Position numbers and translations under genes: made by a program. The notes under the pieces are model-generated. The model saw only the letters and a program-made list of their open reading frames with translations. It was not told the DNA's origin and searched no databases. A DNA stretch of 15,699 nucleotides from Pseudomonadota bacterium (lineage in GTDB: Bacteria > Pseudomonadota > Alphaproteobacteria > Reyranellales > Reyranellaceae): assembly GCA_023436825.1 (NCBI GenBank), contig JAEZHS010000526.1, forward strand, positions 1 to 15,699, written 5' to 3'. This document shows positions 1 through 8,000 of this stretch, piece by piece. Numbering within the stretch: position 1 is the stretch's first letter; each line of letters starts with the position of its first letter.

Positions 1-2
1 GC

Positions 3-200
3 CTGCGCCGCAGCTGGTGGGAGAGCACCGACGAAGCCGAACGCGCGAAGCTCGCCGACCGGATCCAGGAGCGGGCGTACCAGGTCGTGCCATACGTCAA
101 CGGCGGCCAGTGGAAGCAGTTCACGGCCGTGCGGACGAACGTCTCGGGGCTGGGGCAGTCGACGGTGCCGGTGTTCTGGGAGGTGGCGAAGGACGGGTGA
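3..200 (+). CDS. ABC transporter substrate-binding protein, peptide/dipeptide family (C-terminal fragment)
   Basis: The reading frame is open from the first bases to a TGA at 198-200 and gives 65 residues; the start lies outside the window. The sequence reads as the C-terminal end of a family 5 solute-binding protein (SBP_bac_5, DppA/OppA-like). It has an amphipathic helix with WWESTDEAER and RIQERAYQVVPYV, then GQW and a final PVFWEVAKDG, the usual ending of this family. Such proteins bind peptides, glutathione, opines or other solutes in the periplasm and feed an ABC permease. No permease or ATPase gene follows, so it is either the last gene of its operon or an orphan. The next gene is on the opposite strand. 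The ligand cannot be told from this fragment. Confidence 0.8.
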   Translation: MRRSWWESTDEAERAKLADRIQERAYQVVPYVNGGQWKQFTAVRTNVSGLGQSTVPVFWEVAKDG

Positions 201-339
201 GCGTCTCTCTGCTGTCGAAGGCATCGCTCGGCAGCATGGGACCGTCCGTAAAGGCCCGGAGACATACCTGCTTCTGGCTTCCGTTGGCCTGACTCGCCTC
301 CACATTTGCGCGTATCAGAAGCGACGCGACCATTGCGCA
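201..339. other. Intergenic space between convergent genes
   Basis: These 139 bases separate the 3' ends of the solute-binding protein gene (rightward) and the FAD monooxygenase gene (leftward). I see no convincing gene, RNA or hairpin followed by a T-run here, so no terminator can be assigned with confidence. Confidence 0.5.
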
Positions 340-1572
340 CTACGGCGCGAGCAGTGCATCGATTGTTGCCTGGTCGAACGCCGCGGCGGGCAGCCTCTCC
401 GGCCCAACGATCGACGCTGGCATCGGGGTCAGCATCTTGTCGATGCGCATCCGTTTGCCGGCACGTCGGCGGCGCAGCCGTGCAGCCTCGCCAAACTCCG
501 AGCGCAGGGTAACCGCCAGGCGCGCGGTGATCCGCAATCGCCGCATGCGCTCGAGTCGTTCCTCGACGTAGGGCCGGAACGATTCGTGTTTCCGCTCGCC
601 CGCCAGGATGATCTCGCTGACCAACCGGACGTCCCGCAAGGCAATCGAAAGTCCCTGGCCGATGATGGGATCATTGTGCCCCGCTGCGTCGCCGATCAAG
701 ACCACGCCGGGCGCAGTCGGATCCTCTGTCCAGTGATCCTCGTTCGAGTATGAATTGAAGGGACCGATCGGTCGCGCCTTGGAGATGTCGTTGGCGAAGG
801 GCAGGCAAGCGAGACTGCCGAAGGCCGCGATGATGTTCTCCCTCCGCTGAGGTCCGGCATAAGCGGCCTTGTCGTTGAAGCCGTAGCAAAGATAGAGGCG
901 GACCCGGTCCCCGCCCTGAGGAAAGATCAGAAAATGCAATCGGTCCTCGGTGCCGATGACCTGCAGGTCTTGCGGCCACGCGGGTACACCCTCTACCAGC
1001 ATTCCACCGATGAGTATTCGCGGCGAATCGGTGAGGACCTTCAGGCCGAGCTGGCGGCGCAGCTGGGAATGACGACCGTCGGCGCCGATCACGAGACGCG
1101 GCCGCCATTCGGTCGCAACACCGTCGCGGCGGAATGAAACAGAGGGCGAGGATCCTGCCGAGAGCTCGATCCTGTCGATGCCGCGGAGGACGGTGGCACC
1201 GGCCGCCTCGGCCGCCGCGGCCAGCGCTGCGCACATGGCAGGATGGCTCATGCAGAACGGGCCCGGCACATCGGCCAGCATGGCCGAGAGGTCGAGGGCG
1301 AGAGGAAGGGCTGAGTCGCCGGGTGTATTCTCGTCGTAGGGAATGCTGCGTTTGGTGAAGACGCCGCCGGCTATGGCAAGCGTTTCGAGCAGGCCCAGCC
1401 GCTTCAGCTCGGCGACACCCCATGGAGCCATGAACTCACCGCGCACGCGGTCCAAGGGGACCAGATCGCGTTCGAGGACGGCGACGGCAATGCCGCTGCG
1501 CGCCAGCACCGTGGCCAGTGCGCCGCCGGCGATACCGCCGCCGACAATAACGACATCGTGCGTTTCGGACAT
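340..1572 (-). CDS. FAD-dependent monooxygenase (group A flavoprotein, UbiH/PHBH-like)
   Basis: This 410-residue protein has the three signatures of group A flavoprotein hydroxylases. An N-terminal Rossmann motif lies at residues 8-16 (VIVGGGIAGG), with Glu35 at the end of the second beta strand to hold the FAD ribose. A DG motif lies near 162-166 (IGADGR). A GD motif lies near 293-297 (LIGDAAG), followed by a Pro-rich flavin loop and a Gly-Gln-Gly. The length suits the family, and no signal peptide or membrane segment is present, so the enzyme should be cytosolic. Members hydroxylate aromatic or polyketide-like substrates using NAD(P)H and O2; the substrate here is unknown. The start is supported by an AAGGAGG ribosome binding site at 1582-1588, nine bases upstream. 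It follows the TctC-type gene on the same strand by 145 bp and may share its transcript. Confidence 0.9.
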   Translation of the reverse strand: MSETHDVVIVGGGIAGGALATVLARSGIAVAVLERDLVPLDRVRGEFMAPWGVAELKRLGLLETLAIAGGVFTKRSIPYDENTPGDSALPLALDLSAMLADVPGPFCMSHPAMCAALAAAAEAAGATVLRGIDRIELSAGSSPSVSFRRDGVATEWRPRLVIGADGRHSQLRRQLGLKVLTDSPRILIGGMLVEGVPAWPQDLQVIGTEDRLHFLIFPQGGDRVRLYLCYGFNDKAAYAGPQRRENIIAAFGSLACLPFANDISKARPIGPFNSYSNEDHWTEDPTAPGVVLIGDAAGHNDPIIGQGLSIALRDVRLVSEIILAGERKHESFRPYVEERLERMRRLRITARLAVTLRSEFGEAARLRRRRAGKRMRIDKMLTPMPASIVGPERLPAAAFDQATIDALLAP

Positions 1573-1581
1573 GATGCGCGG

Positions 1582-1588
1582 CCTCCTT
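1582..1588 (-). promoter_or_regulatory. Ribosome binding site of the FAD monooxygenase
   Basis: On the minus strand this reads AAGGAGG, a perfect Shine-Dalgarno core, nine bases before the ATG ending at 1572. It fixes that start codon. Confidence 0.8.
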
Positions 1589-1717
1589 GAGGTGCTCCGG
1601 CCAGGGCCGCAACGCTACCAAGGGGCGACCTCAGGGAGGCCTCGGCGCCCTCTGACATTGGTGGTACCCCCATTGCCCCTCGCCCTGGTGACAGGCGGCC
1701 GGTACGCCACCCACCGG

Positions 1718-2716
1718 TCATTCCAACCTGATACTGGCGCCCCGAATAACCGCACTCCACTTGGCTCGTTCCTGTGCCAGGAATGCCAACAGGCGTTCGT
1801 TTGTATTCCTTTCCGCCGTCACAGGCTCTGCGCCGAGCACACGAAGCTGATCCTGCAGGGCTTGATCGGCCAAAGCGCGGACGGTGGCAGCGTTCAGGCG
1901 CTCGACAATGGGCTCCGGCGTGGCGCTGGGCAGGAACAAGCCCAGCCAGTTCGTCGCCTCGAAGTCCTTGAGGCCTTGCTCTTGAGCCGTGGGAACGGTC
2001 GGGAGGCTGCGCGTTCGCGCACGTGACAGCACGGCGGATGCCTTCACCCGGCCGGCCTCGATGTGGGGCTTGATCGCCGCCAGGTTGGAGCAGAAGTAAT
2101 CGACTTTGCCGGCGATCAGGTCTCGGCTCGCAGGACTGCCACCACGATAGGAGACGTGGCGGATGTCGATGCCCAGGACCGCATTCAGCAAGGCACAGGC
2201 AAGATGGGTGGGCGACCCGAAACCGGCCGAGGCGTACTTCATGCTCGACTGATGGGTTCGGAGGTGGGCCATGAAGTCGCCGAGGCGATCGACTGGAATG
2301 TCGGGACGCAACGTGAGCACCATGGCTTGCTCGACGAGCAAGGCGACCGGCGCGAATTCGGCTGCTGCATCGTAAGGCGGGTAAGTGAACAGAAACTGGT
2401 TCTGGGCATGCGTACCCACGTTGCCGACGATGAACTGATAGCCGTCCGGTGCTGCCCTGGCGACGCGAGAGACGCCGGCTATGCCGCCGATCCCGGCCAT
2501 GTTTTCAACGAGAACCGGCTGGCCCAGCGCCAGGCTTAGCCTGGGGGCGATCAGGCGAGCGATCAGATCGGTCGAGCCGCCTGGCGCATAGGGTACGACC
2601 ATGGTGAGCGGGCGGTTCGGCCAACTTTGTGCCGCGGCGGGAATGACTGTCGTCAGTGAGGCCAGGATAGCGGTCAGCGTCGCGAACAAGCGACGCAAGC
2701 ATGCAAGGTTTGGCAT
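1718..2716 (-). CDS. Tripartite tricarboxylate transporter substrate-binding protein (Bug/TctC family)
   Basis: This 332-residue protein matches the Bug (TctC) family in length and motifs. A Sec signal peptide covers about residues 1-29, with a hydrophobic stretch and an Ala-Ala-Ala cleavage site before QSWPNRP. The family opening WPNRPLTMVVPYAPGGSTD follows; its Gly-Gly-Ser-Thr-Asp loop contacts the carboxylate of the ligand. Later hallmarks are ENMAGIGG, the SYRGGSPA region and PTAQEQG. Bug proteins are periplasmic receptors for carboxylated compounds such as citrate, terephthalate or nicotinate. The membrane partners TctA and TctB are not in this window, as is common for the many orphan Bug genes. 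A GGGGG-rich ribosome binding site lies at about 2723-2730. It heads the leftward arm and precedes the FAD monooxygenase, suggesting uptake or sensing of that enzyme's substrate (inference). Confidence 0.93.
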   Translation of the reverse strand: MPNLACLRRLFATLTAILASLTTVIPAAAQSWPNRPLTMVVPYAPGGSTDLIARLIAPRLSLALGQPVLVENMAGIGGIAGVSRVARAAPDGYQFIVGNVGTHAQNQFLFTYPPYDAAAEFAPVALLVEQAMVLTLRPDIPVDRLGDFMAHLRTHQSSMKYASAGFGSPTHLACALLNAVLGIDIRHVSYRGGSPASRDLIAGKVDYFCSNLAAIKPHIEAGRVKASAVLSRARTRSLPTVPTAQEQGLKDFEATNWLGLFLPSATPEPIVERLNAATVRALADQALQDQLRVLGAEPVTAERNTNERLLAFLAQERAKWSAVIRGASIRLE

Positions 2717-2781
2717 GACGGACCCCCCTCGCTGAATTGCACGACGCTATTCGTCAATAAGCGGAGGCTGGGTAGCTGTAC

Positions 2782-2810
2782 GGACAGGCTAGCAAGGCTG
2801 CTTGCTGTCC
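2782..2810. promoter_or_regulatory. Inverted repeat with bulge, possible operator or hairpin
   Basis: AGCAAG at 2791-2796 pairs with CTTGCT at 2801-2806 across a four-base loop. The outer GGAC (2782-2785) pairs with GTCC (2807-2810), leaving a five-base bulge on the left. It lies about 65-95 bp upstream of the TctC start, a usual place for a regulator site. No T-run follows on either strand, which argues against a terminator. Confidence 0.4.
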
Positions 2811-2911
2811 AATGTGAGAAAACGCACAATACTCGAGCCAACCGCCATCGACCGTTCCGGTCGGACACCTCGGTGTTGCGGATGGCATTCAAATTTGCTT
2901 TCGTTCCTCGA

Positions 2912-2929
2912 GCATGAATTGCTTCATGC
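2912..2929. promoter_or_regulatory. Perfect 7+4+7 palindrome, probable operator
   Basis: GCATGAA (2912-2918) and TTCATGC (2923-2929) are exact reverse complements around TTGC. The 18-bp element is typical in size for a dimeric helix-turn-helix regulator such as TetR, GntR or MarR. It lies about 110 bp upstream of the LLM oxidoreductase start and about 200 bp from the TctC start, so it could control the rightward arm. Which regulator binds is unknown. Confidence 0.5.
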
Positions 2930-2987
2930 GCTTTGCGTCCCTCGCGTGGTGGTACGAGTTACCAGACGTTCTGCGGCAAGGCCCACA

Positions 2988-3010
2988 CGCAAAAGCCACT
3001 AGCGGCTTGC
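2988..3010 (+). promoter_or_regulatory. Imperfect hairpin in the LLM gene leader
   Basis: CGCAA-AA-GCC and GGCTTGCG form an eight-pair stem with a two-base bulge, just upstream of the ribosome binding site of the next gene. It could be a leader stem or part of a protein-binding site. The call rests on pairing alone. Confidence 0.25.
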
Positions 3011-3026
3011 GGTAACGCTTCTGTGC

Positions 3027-3034
3027 AGGGGGAA
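3027..3034 (+). promoter_or_regulatory. Ribosome binding site deciding the LLM oxidoreductase start
   Basis: AGGGGGAA lies five bases before the ATG at 3038. The frame is open further upstream to an ATG at 2933, but that extension has no ribosome binding site and lacks family-like sequence, so 3038 is preferred. Confidence 0.65.
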
Positions 3035-3037
3035 CCG

Positions 3038-3964
3038 ATGGTTGAGCGCATGGCTCTCGGCGTCATTCCGGGTGTCGGCTGGCGGGCATCGGAGATTCGA
3101 TCCGTGGCCCAGGAGGCCGAGGCCTCCGGTTTTGAGGCGATCTTCAGTGCCGAGGTCAACAACGACGTGCTGGCGACCGCCCAGCTGATGGGTGAGGCCA
3201 CCAGTTCGATCAAGGTCGGAACCTGGATCGCCAACATCTATCTGCGTCAGTCCTACACCTGCGCCAAGAGCGCAGCCCTGATCGCCGACGCGACGGAAGG
3301 CCGGATGATCCTCGGCCTCGGCGTCAGCCATCAGCCGGTCAATCGCGCCCTGGGGATCGACATGCCGGCGCCGCTCAAGGCCTTGCGCCAGTACACGACC
3401 GACGTCGCAAGCTGGCTGCGCGGCGAAGGGCCGCCGACCCACCTGCCGCAGCAGCCCGCCGCACGGCCGGTGCCGATCTTTCTCGGCGCGCTGACCTCGG
3501 CCACCGTCGAGCTGGCCGGCGAGCTGGCCGACGGCGTCATGCCGTTCCTGTGGTCCGCCGAGCGCATTGCCCACAGCAAGACGTGGGTGGCGCGCGGCCG
3601 CGCCAGGGCTCGCGGACGCCCGAAGCTTGAGATGACGTTGGGGCTGCCGACATTCGTCGGCGGTGACATGAACGCCTTGAGGGCCGAGGCGCGCGCCAAC
3701 CTCGGCCTCTACACGACGTTGCCGTTCTTCCAGCATCTCCTCCAGGTCAGCGGTTTCACCGCGGAGGCCGAGAAGGCAAGGCAAGGCGCCGGTCCGGACT
3801 CGCTCAGTGACCGGTTTCTCGACGCTGTGTGCCTGATCGGTCCTGTCTCTCGCTGCCGGGAGCAACTCGCCGAATTCAAGGCCGCCGGCCTCGATCTGCC
3901 GATCCTGCTGCCGCCCATCGGCGTCGATGGCGCGCGTGCCGTCATGAATGCTTTCAAGACCTGA
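3038..3964 (+). CDS. LLM class flavin-dependent oxidoreductase
   Basis: This 308-residue protein belongs to the luciferase-like monooxygenase superfamily (bacterial luciferase/F420-dependent reductase fold, a TIM barrel). Evidence is the family layout: an N-terminal strand MALGVIPG, then a helix ending EASGFEAIFSAE, strand and loop VGTWIANIYLRQ, and the hallmark GRMILGLGVSHQPVN near residues 88-102. Later come VPIFLGALTSATVELAGELADGVMPFLW and a C-terminal helix with CREQLAEFKAAGLD. Cofactor (FMN or F420) and substrate cannot be assigned by eye. Members oxidise or reduce small carbon-sulfur, aromatic or alkyl compounds in the cytosol. The alpha/beta hydrolase gene follows after 44 bases on the same strand, so the two are probably co-transcribed. 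An alternative start is the ATG at 3050. Confidence 0.9.
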   Translation: MVERMALGVIPGVGWRASEIRSVAQEAEASGFEAIFSAEVNNDVLATAQLMGEATSSIKVGTWIANIYLRQSYTCAKSAALIADATEGRMILGLGVSHQPVNRALGIDMPAPLKALRQYTTDVASWLRGEGPPTHLPQQPAARPVPIFLGALTSATVELAGELADGVMPFLWSAERIAHSKTWVARGRARARGRPKLEMTLGLPTFVGGDMNALRAEARANLGLYTTLPFFQHLLQVSGFTAEAEKARQGAGPDSLSDRFLDAVCLIGPVSRCREQLAEFKAAGLDLPILLPPIGVDGARAVMNAFKT

Positions 3965-3997
3965 GGGATGATTCTGGGGGTGAGGCCTTAAGCCATC

Positions 3998-4003
3998 GGG
4001 AGG
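3998..4003 (+). promoter_or_regulatory. Ribosome binding site deciding the hydrolase start
   Basis: GGGAGG sits five bases ahead of the ATG at 4009. This rules out the longer open frame that begins inside the preceding gene at 3829. Confidence 0.65.
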
Positions 4004-4008
4004 CGACC

Positions 4009-4911
4009 ATGCGCAGGGACATCGAGTTCAAGGCCGAGGACGGCGTGGCGCTGCGTGGCTGGCTGTACCTGCCCGAGGGCGCTCACGGTCGCGTCCCGAC
4101 GATCGTGATGGCGCATGGCTTTTCGGCCGTGAAGGAGAACTACCTCGACAAGTATGGCGAGGTCTTCTCGGCGGCGGGCCTCGCAGCGCTCGTCTTCGAC
4201 AATCGCTGCTTCGGCGCCAGCGGCGGCAAGCCCCGCCAGCACATCGATCCATGGCGCCAGATCGCGGACTATCGTGACGCCATTACCTACGCCTCCACGC
4301 TTTCGGAGGTGGACGGGACCAGGATCGGTATCTGGGGCTCGAGCTACAGCGGCGCCCACGTGCTGGTCGTCGCCGCCGTGGACCGCCGCGTCAAGTGCGT
4401 CGTCTCCCAAGTGCCGCTGATCAGCGGCCACAGGAACGCACGTCGCCTGATCCGCTCGGACATGATCGCGGCCGTACAGGGCATGTTCGTCGAGGACCGC
4501 ATCGCGCGCTATGGCGGCAAGGCTGCGGGCATGATCCCGGTCGTATCGAATGATCCGAGCGTGCCATGTGCGCTGCCCACGCCCGACTCGTACGAGTGGT
4601 TCACCGAGACGGCGAAGCTGCGCGCGCCAGCCTGGAAGAACGAGGTCACGCTGCAGTCCGTCGAGCTGTTCACGGAATACGAGCCGGGCACTTACATCGA
4701 GTACATCAGCCCGACGCCGCTTTTGATGGTTGTCGCCGCGGGCGATCATCTGACGGTGGCCGACGAGGCCATCGCGGCATACGGTTGGGCGCTCGAGCCG
4801 AAGAAGCTGACGCTGCTGCGCGGCGGCCATTTCGATGCCTACGTCAAGGACTTCGCTGCATCCAGCAGCGCCGCCCGCGACTGGTTTGTCGAGCATCTCT
4901 CGAGCGCCTAG
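4009..4911 (+). CDS. Alpha/beta hydrolase (serine esterase/lyase-like)
   Basis: This 300-residue protein shows the alpha/beta-hydrolase core. Strand VPTIVMAHGFSAVKE near residues 29-43 carries the oxyanion-hole HGF. LVFDNRCFGASGG is near 61-73. The nucleophile elbow is GSSYSG at 110-115, with Ser112 as the likely nucleophile. VVAAGDH supplies the probable acid Asp246, and RGGHFDAY the probable base His274. The N-terminal FKAEDGVALRGWLYLPEG is typical of the subgroup that includes YcjY-like and DUF1100-like peptidase/esterase enzymes. No signal peptide is seen. The ATG at 4009 has a GGGAGG ribosome binding site at 3998-4003. The frame is open upstream into the preceding gene, but that part lacks homology. 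Its place behind the LLM oxidoreductase suggests hydrolysis of the oxidised product, for example an ester, lactone or ring-cleavage product (inference). Confidence 0.9.
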   Translation: MRRDIEFKAEDGVALRGWLYLPEGAHGRVPTIVMAHGFSAVKENYLDKYGEVFSAAGLAALVFDNRCFGASGGKPRQHIDPWRQIADYRDAITYASTLSEVDGTRIGIWGSSYSGAHVLVVAAVDRRVKCVVSQVPLISGHRNARRLIRSDMIAAVQGMFVEDRIARYGGKAAGMIPVVSNDPSVPCALPTPDSYEWFTETAKLRAPAWKNEVTLQSVELFTEYEPGTYIEYISPTPLLMVVAAGDHLTVADEAIAAYGWALEPKKLTLLRGGHFDAYVKDFAASSSAARDWFVEHLSSA

Positions 4912-5021
4912 ACCGGAGCGCATCGGGGGCGAGCAGCAGCCCGGGCTGCGCCGGCGAATCCGCCTTTATGGCGACCCGTTCGTTGCGCTAGACTTTGGCG
5001 CTCGGTCAGCAAGGGGGAAGG
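4912..5021 (+). promoter_or_regulatory. Gap before the kinase operon with a perfect 14-bp palindrome
   Basis: GCAGCCCGGGCTGC at 4936-4949 is a perfect palindrome without a loop, 25 bases past the hydrolase stop. It could be a regulator site or the stem of a weak terminator; no T-run follows. TAGACT at 4989-4994 is a possible -10 element for the kinase operon, but no good -35 is seen at the right distance. The 110-bp gap suggests that the kinase operon starts its own transcript here. Confidence 0.3.
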
Positions 5022-8000
5022 ATGCCCGCCGACGCTGCAGCTACATCTTCATCGAGCGTCTCTTCCCTGCAGCAGCAGATCGACGAGCTGAGTGTCGAAT
5101 TGCGTGCCCGCACCGTCGAGCGCGACGAGATCATGCAGCGTGAACGGGCACTCGCCGAGGTCCTTCAGGTCATCAACGCCTCGGGGCAGGTTCCTGCGGC
5201 CGTTTTCGATGCGATCCTCGAGAAGGCGATGCGTCTGTGCGCTGCCGCCTTCGGATACCTGATGCTTTACGAGGACGAGCGCTTCCGGGTTGTTGCCTCT
5301 CACAGTCTTCCCGCTCGCTTCGCCGAGTACCTGCGCAACATGGACCAACCCGGTCCGACCGGACTCTATGCCGCCATCCGTCGCGGGTCGGCATATGGTC
5401 AGGTTGCCGACCTGCGCGACGGAGAAGTGTATCGGACCAGCCCGTTGCGTCGGGCCTTGGTCGATCTCGGGGGGGCGCGGACAGGCATCGTGGTGGCGCT
5501 CAGGAAGGATGACACCCTGCTCGGCGTCATCACGATCTATCGTCAGGAGGTGCGGCCGTTTGCCGAATCGGAGATCGCCCTTCTGAAGATCTTCTCCGAG
5601 CAGGCGACGATTGCCCTCGAGAACGGCCGGTTGCTTTCGGAACTTCGACAGCGAACCCATGATCTTTCCGAGTCGCTCGATTACCAGACGGCGACCAGCG
5701 AAGTGTTGAACGTGATCAGCCGCTCGGGGGACGATCTGGAGCCGGTCATGAGCGCCATTCTTGCCGCTGCGGCCCGGCTTTGCGGCACGACGGCGGGCAC
5801 GATTGCCATGCGACGGGACGGTACGATCCGGGTCATGGCGACGCTCGGCTTCCCGCCGGAGGTGGACGCGGCATTTCGCGGCGCCATCCATACCGGCCGC
5901 GATACCATGGTGGGTCGCACGATGCTCGACCGCCGCGTCGTCCATGTCCACGACATGGCCGTCGACCCCGACTACGGCATGCCCGATATGGTCCGGCTCG
6001 GGCGCATCCGTACCGCGCTGGGCGTGCCGTTGCTGCGTGACGGCGAGTGGGTGGGCGCCATCGCCGTGAGCCGGGACCACGTGCGGCCTTTCTCCGATCG
6101 ACAGGTGTCGCTGATCGAGACATTCGCCGACCAGGCGGTCATCGCCATGGAGAACGCGCGCCTCTTGAGGGAGCTGCGCCAGCGCACCGATGACCTCCAG
6201 GAATCCCTGGAGTACCAGACGGCGACCAATGACGTTCTCGCAGCGATCAGCCGATCCACGGGCGAACTGGACGCCGTGCTGCAGGCCCTCGTGGAGACGG
6301 CCGCTCGAATTTGCAAGGCCGACACCAGCGCGATCCTGCGACAGCACGAGGGTCGCTACCACGTGTCGGCCGCGTTCGGCGTAAGCCAGGAATGGATCGA
6401 CTTCGTCCGCATGCACCCGATAGAGCCGGGCCGCGGCACGGTAACGGCAAGGGTTGCGCTGGAGCGGCGCGTCATCCACGTCGAGGATGTCACGGTCGAT
6501 CCCGAGTACGCATTGCCGCGGGCACAGCAGCTGGGTGCCTTTCGTACCGCGCTTGGTGTCCCGTTGATGCGCGAAGGCGCGCCGATCGGCGTCATTGCCC
6601 TTGGTCGAGCGCGCGTCGAGCCGTTCACGGAAAGGCAGATCGCACTGGTGCAGACCTTTGCGGACCAGGCCGTGATCGCCATGGAGAATGCCCGCCTGCT
6701 CAATGAGCAGCGTGAGGCCCTGGAACGGCAGACGGCCACGGCCGAGGTATTGCAGACCATCAACACCTCGCCGGGCAACCTGGAACCCGTATTCATGTCG
6801 GTGCTGGAGAAGGCGTTGCGCCTTTGCGAGGCGGCCTTCGGCGTGTTCTGGACCTATGACGGGAACCACTTCCATGCCTCGGCGCTGCTTGGCGTTCCCA
6901 CGGCTTTCGCCGACTTCGCCAGGCAGCGTCCACACAGGGTCGGCAACGACAACACCCACGCCCGGGCACTGCGCGGCGAAGCGGTCATGCACATCGTCGA
7001 TGCGGCTGAAAGCGAAGCCTACCGCCTTGGCGACCCTTTGCGCCGGGCGTTGGTGGATCTTGGTGGCGCACGAACGTCGCTTGGCGTCGCCTTGCGCAAG
7101 GAGGATGCGCTGCTGGGCGTGCTGATCCTCTACCGCAAGGAGGTCCGCCCCTTCAGCGAAAGGCAGATCGGCCTGATCGAGAGCTTCGCGAGCCAGGCGG
7201 TGGTCGCGATGGAGAATGCACGGCTGCTCGACCAGTTGCACCAGCGGACGGACGATCTGGCCCGCTCGGTGGACGAGCTTTCAGCGACGGGCGATGTTCT
7301 CAAGACCATCAGTCGTTCATCTACCGACCTGAAGGCCGTTCTCGACACCTTGCTGGAGACGGTGGCGCGCCTCTGCCGGGCCGATCAGACGTACATGTTT
7401 CGGCGGCATGAGGAGTTGCACCATCTCGTCGCCGCTTACGGAGTGCCCCCCGAAGGCGAGGAGTATATCCGCACCCATCCCTTCACCCCTGAACGCAGCA
7501 CGACCAGCGGTCGCGTCGCGCTGGAAGGCCGCACGGTCCACATCGAGGATGTGCTGAGCGATCCCGAATACACCTACACGGAAGGGCAGAGCACCGCCGG
7601 GTTCCGCACCATGCTCGGCCTGCCGCTGCTGCGCGAGAACGTGCTGGCTGGCGTGTTCGTGCTGGGCCGCACCCGCGTCGAGCCGTTCTCGCAGAGGGAG
7701 ATAGAGCTGGCCGGCAGCTTCGCCGACCAGGCCGTGATCGCCATCGAGAATGCCCGCCTGTTCGAGGAACTGCGCGACCGTCAGGCGGAGCTGCGGGTCA
7801 CCTTCGACAACATGGGCGACGGCGTGGCCATGTTCGATGCCGAGCGTCGGCTCGGCGCCTGGAACCGCAACTTCGAGCGGATCATGGGCCTGTCGGAGGA
7901 ATGGCTGGCGAAGCGGCCTGACTACGCCGAGTATCTCGAGATTCTGGCCGAGCGTGGTGAGTTCGGCACGGCGAACGTCGAGGCCGAGCTCGCCAGCCGC

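Larger units (their letters stand above)
2717..3037. promoter_or_regulatory. Divergent intergenic control region
   Basis: These 321 bases lie between the starts of the leftward TctC gene and the rightward LLM oxidoreductase gene, so they should hold both promoters. They contain several inverted repeats, listed separately at 2782-2810, 2912-2929 and 2988-3010, plus a CAAATTTG palindrome at 2890-2897. The region is less GC-rich than the genes around it. I could not pick a convincing sigma-70 -35/-10 pair for either arm. No regulator gene is encoded nearby, so a trans-acting regulator would have to bind here. Confidence 0.6.

Noticed and set aside
2933..3037. N-terminal extension of the LLM oxidoreductase
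   Set aside because: The extra 35 residues lack family resemblance, while the ATG at 3038 has a proper AGGGGGAA site. The palindrome at 2912-2929 also fits control DNA better than coding DNA.
3829..4008. N-terminal extension of the alpha/beta hydrolase into the previous gene
   Set aside because: It would overlap the LLM gene by more than 130 bases, and the sequence there is a frame shadow. GGGAGG before 4009 marks the start.
5049..7241. Long leftward open frame of about 730 codons opposite the GAF array
   Set aside because: It mirrors the codon bias of the high-GC kinase gene on the other strand, shows no recognisable domain and has no ribosome binding site. The opposite strand has a clear multi-domain protein.
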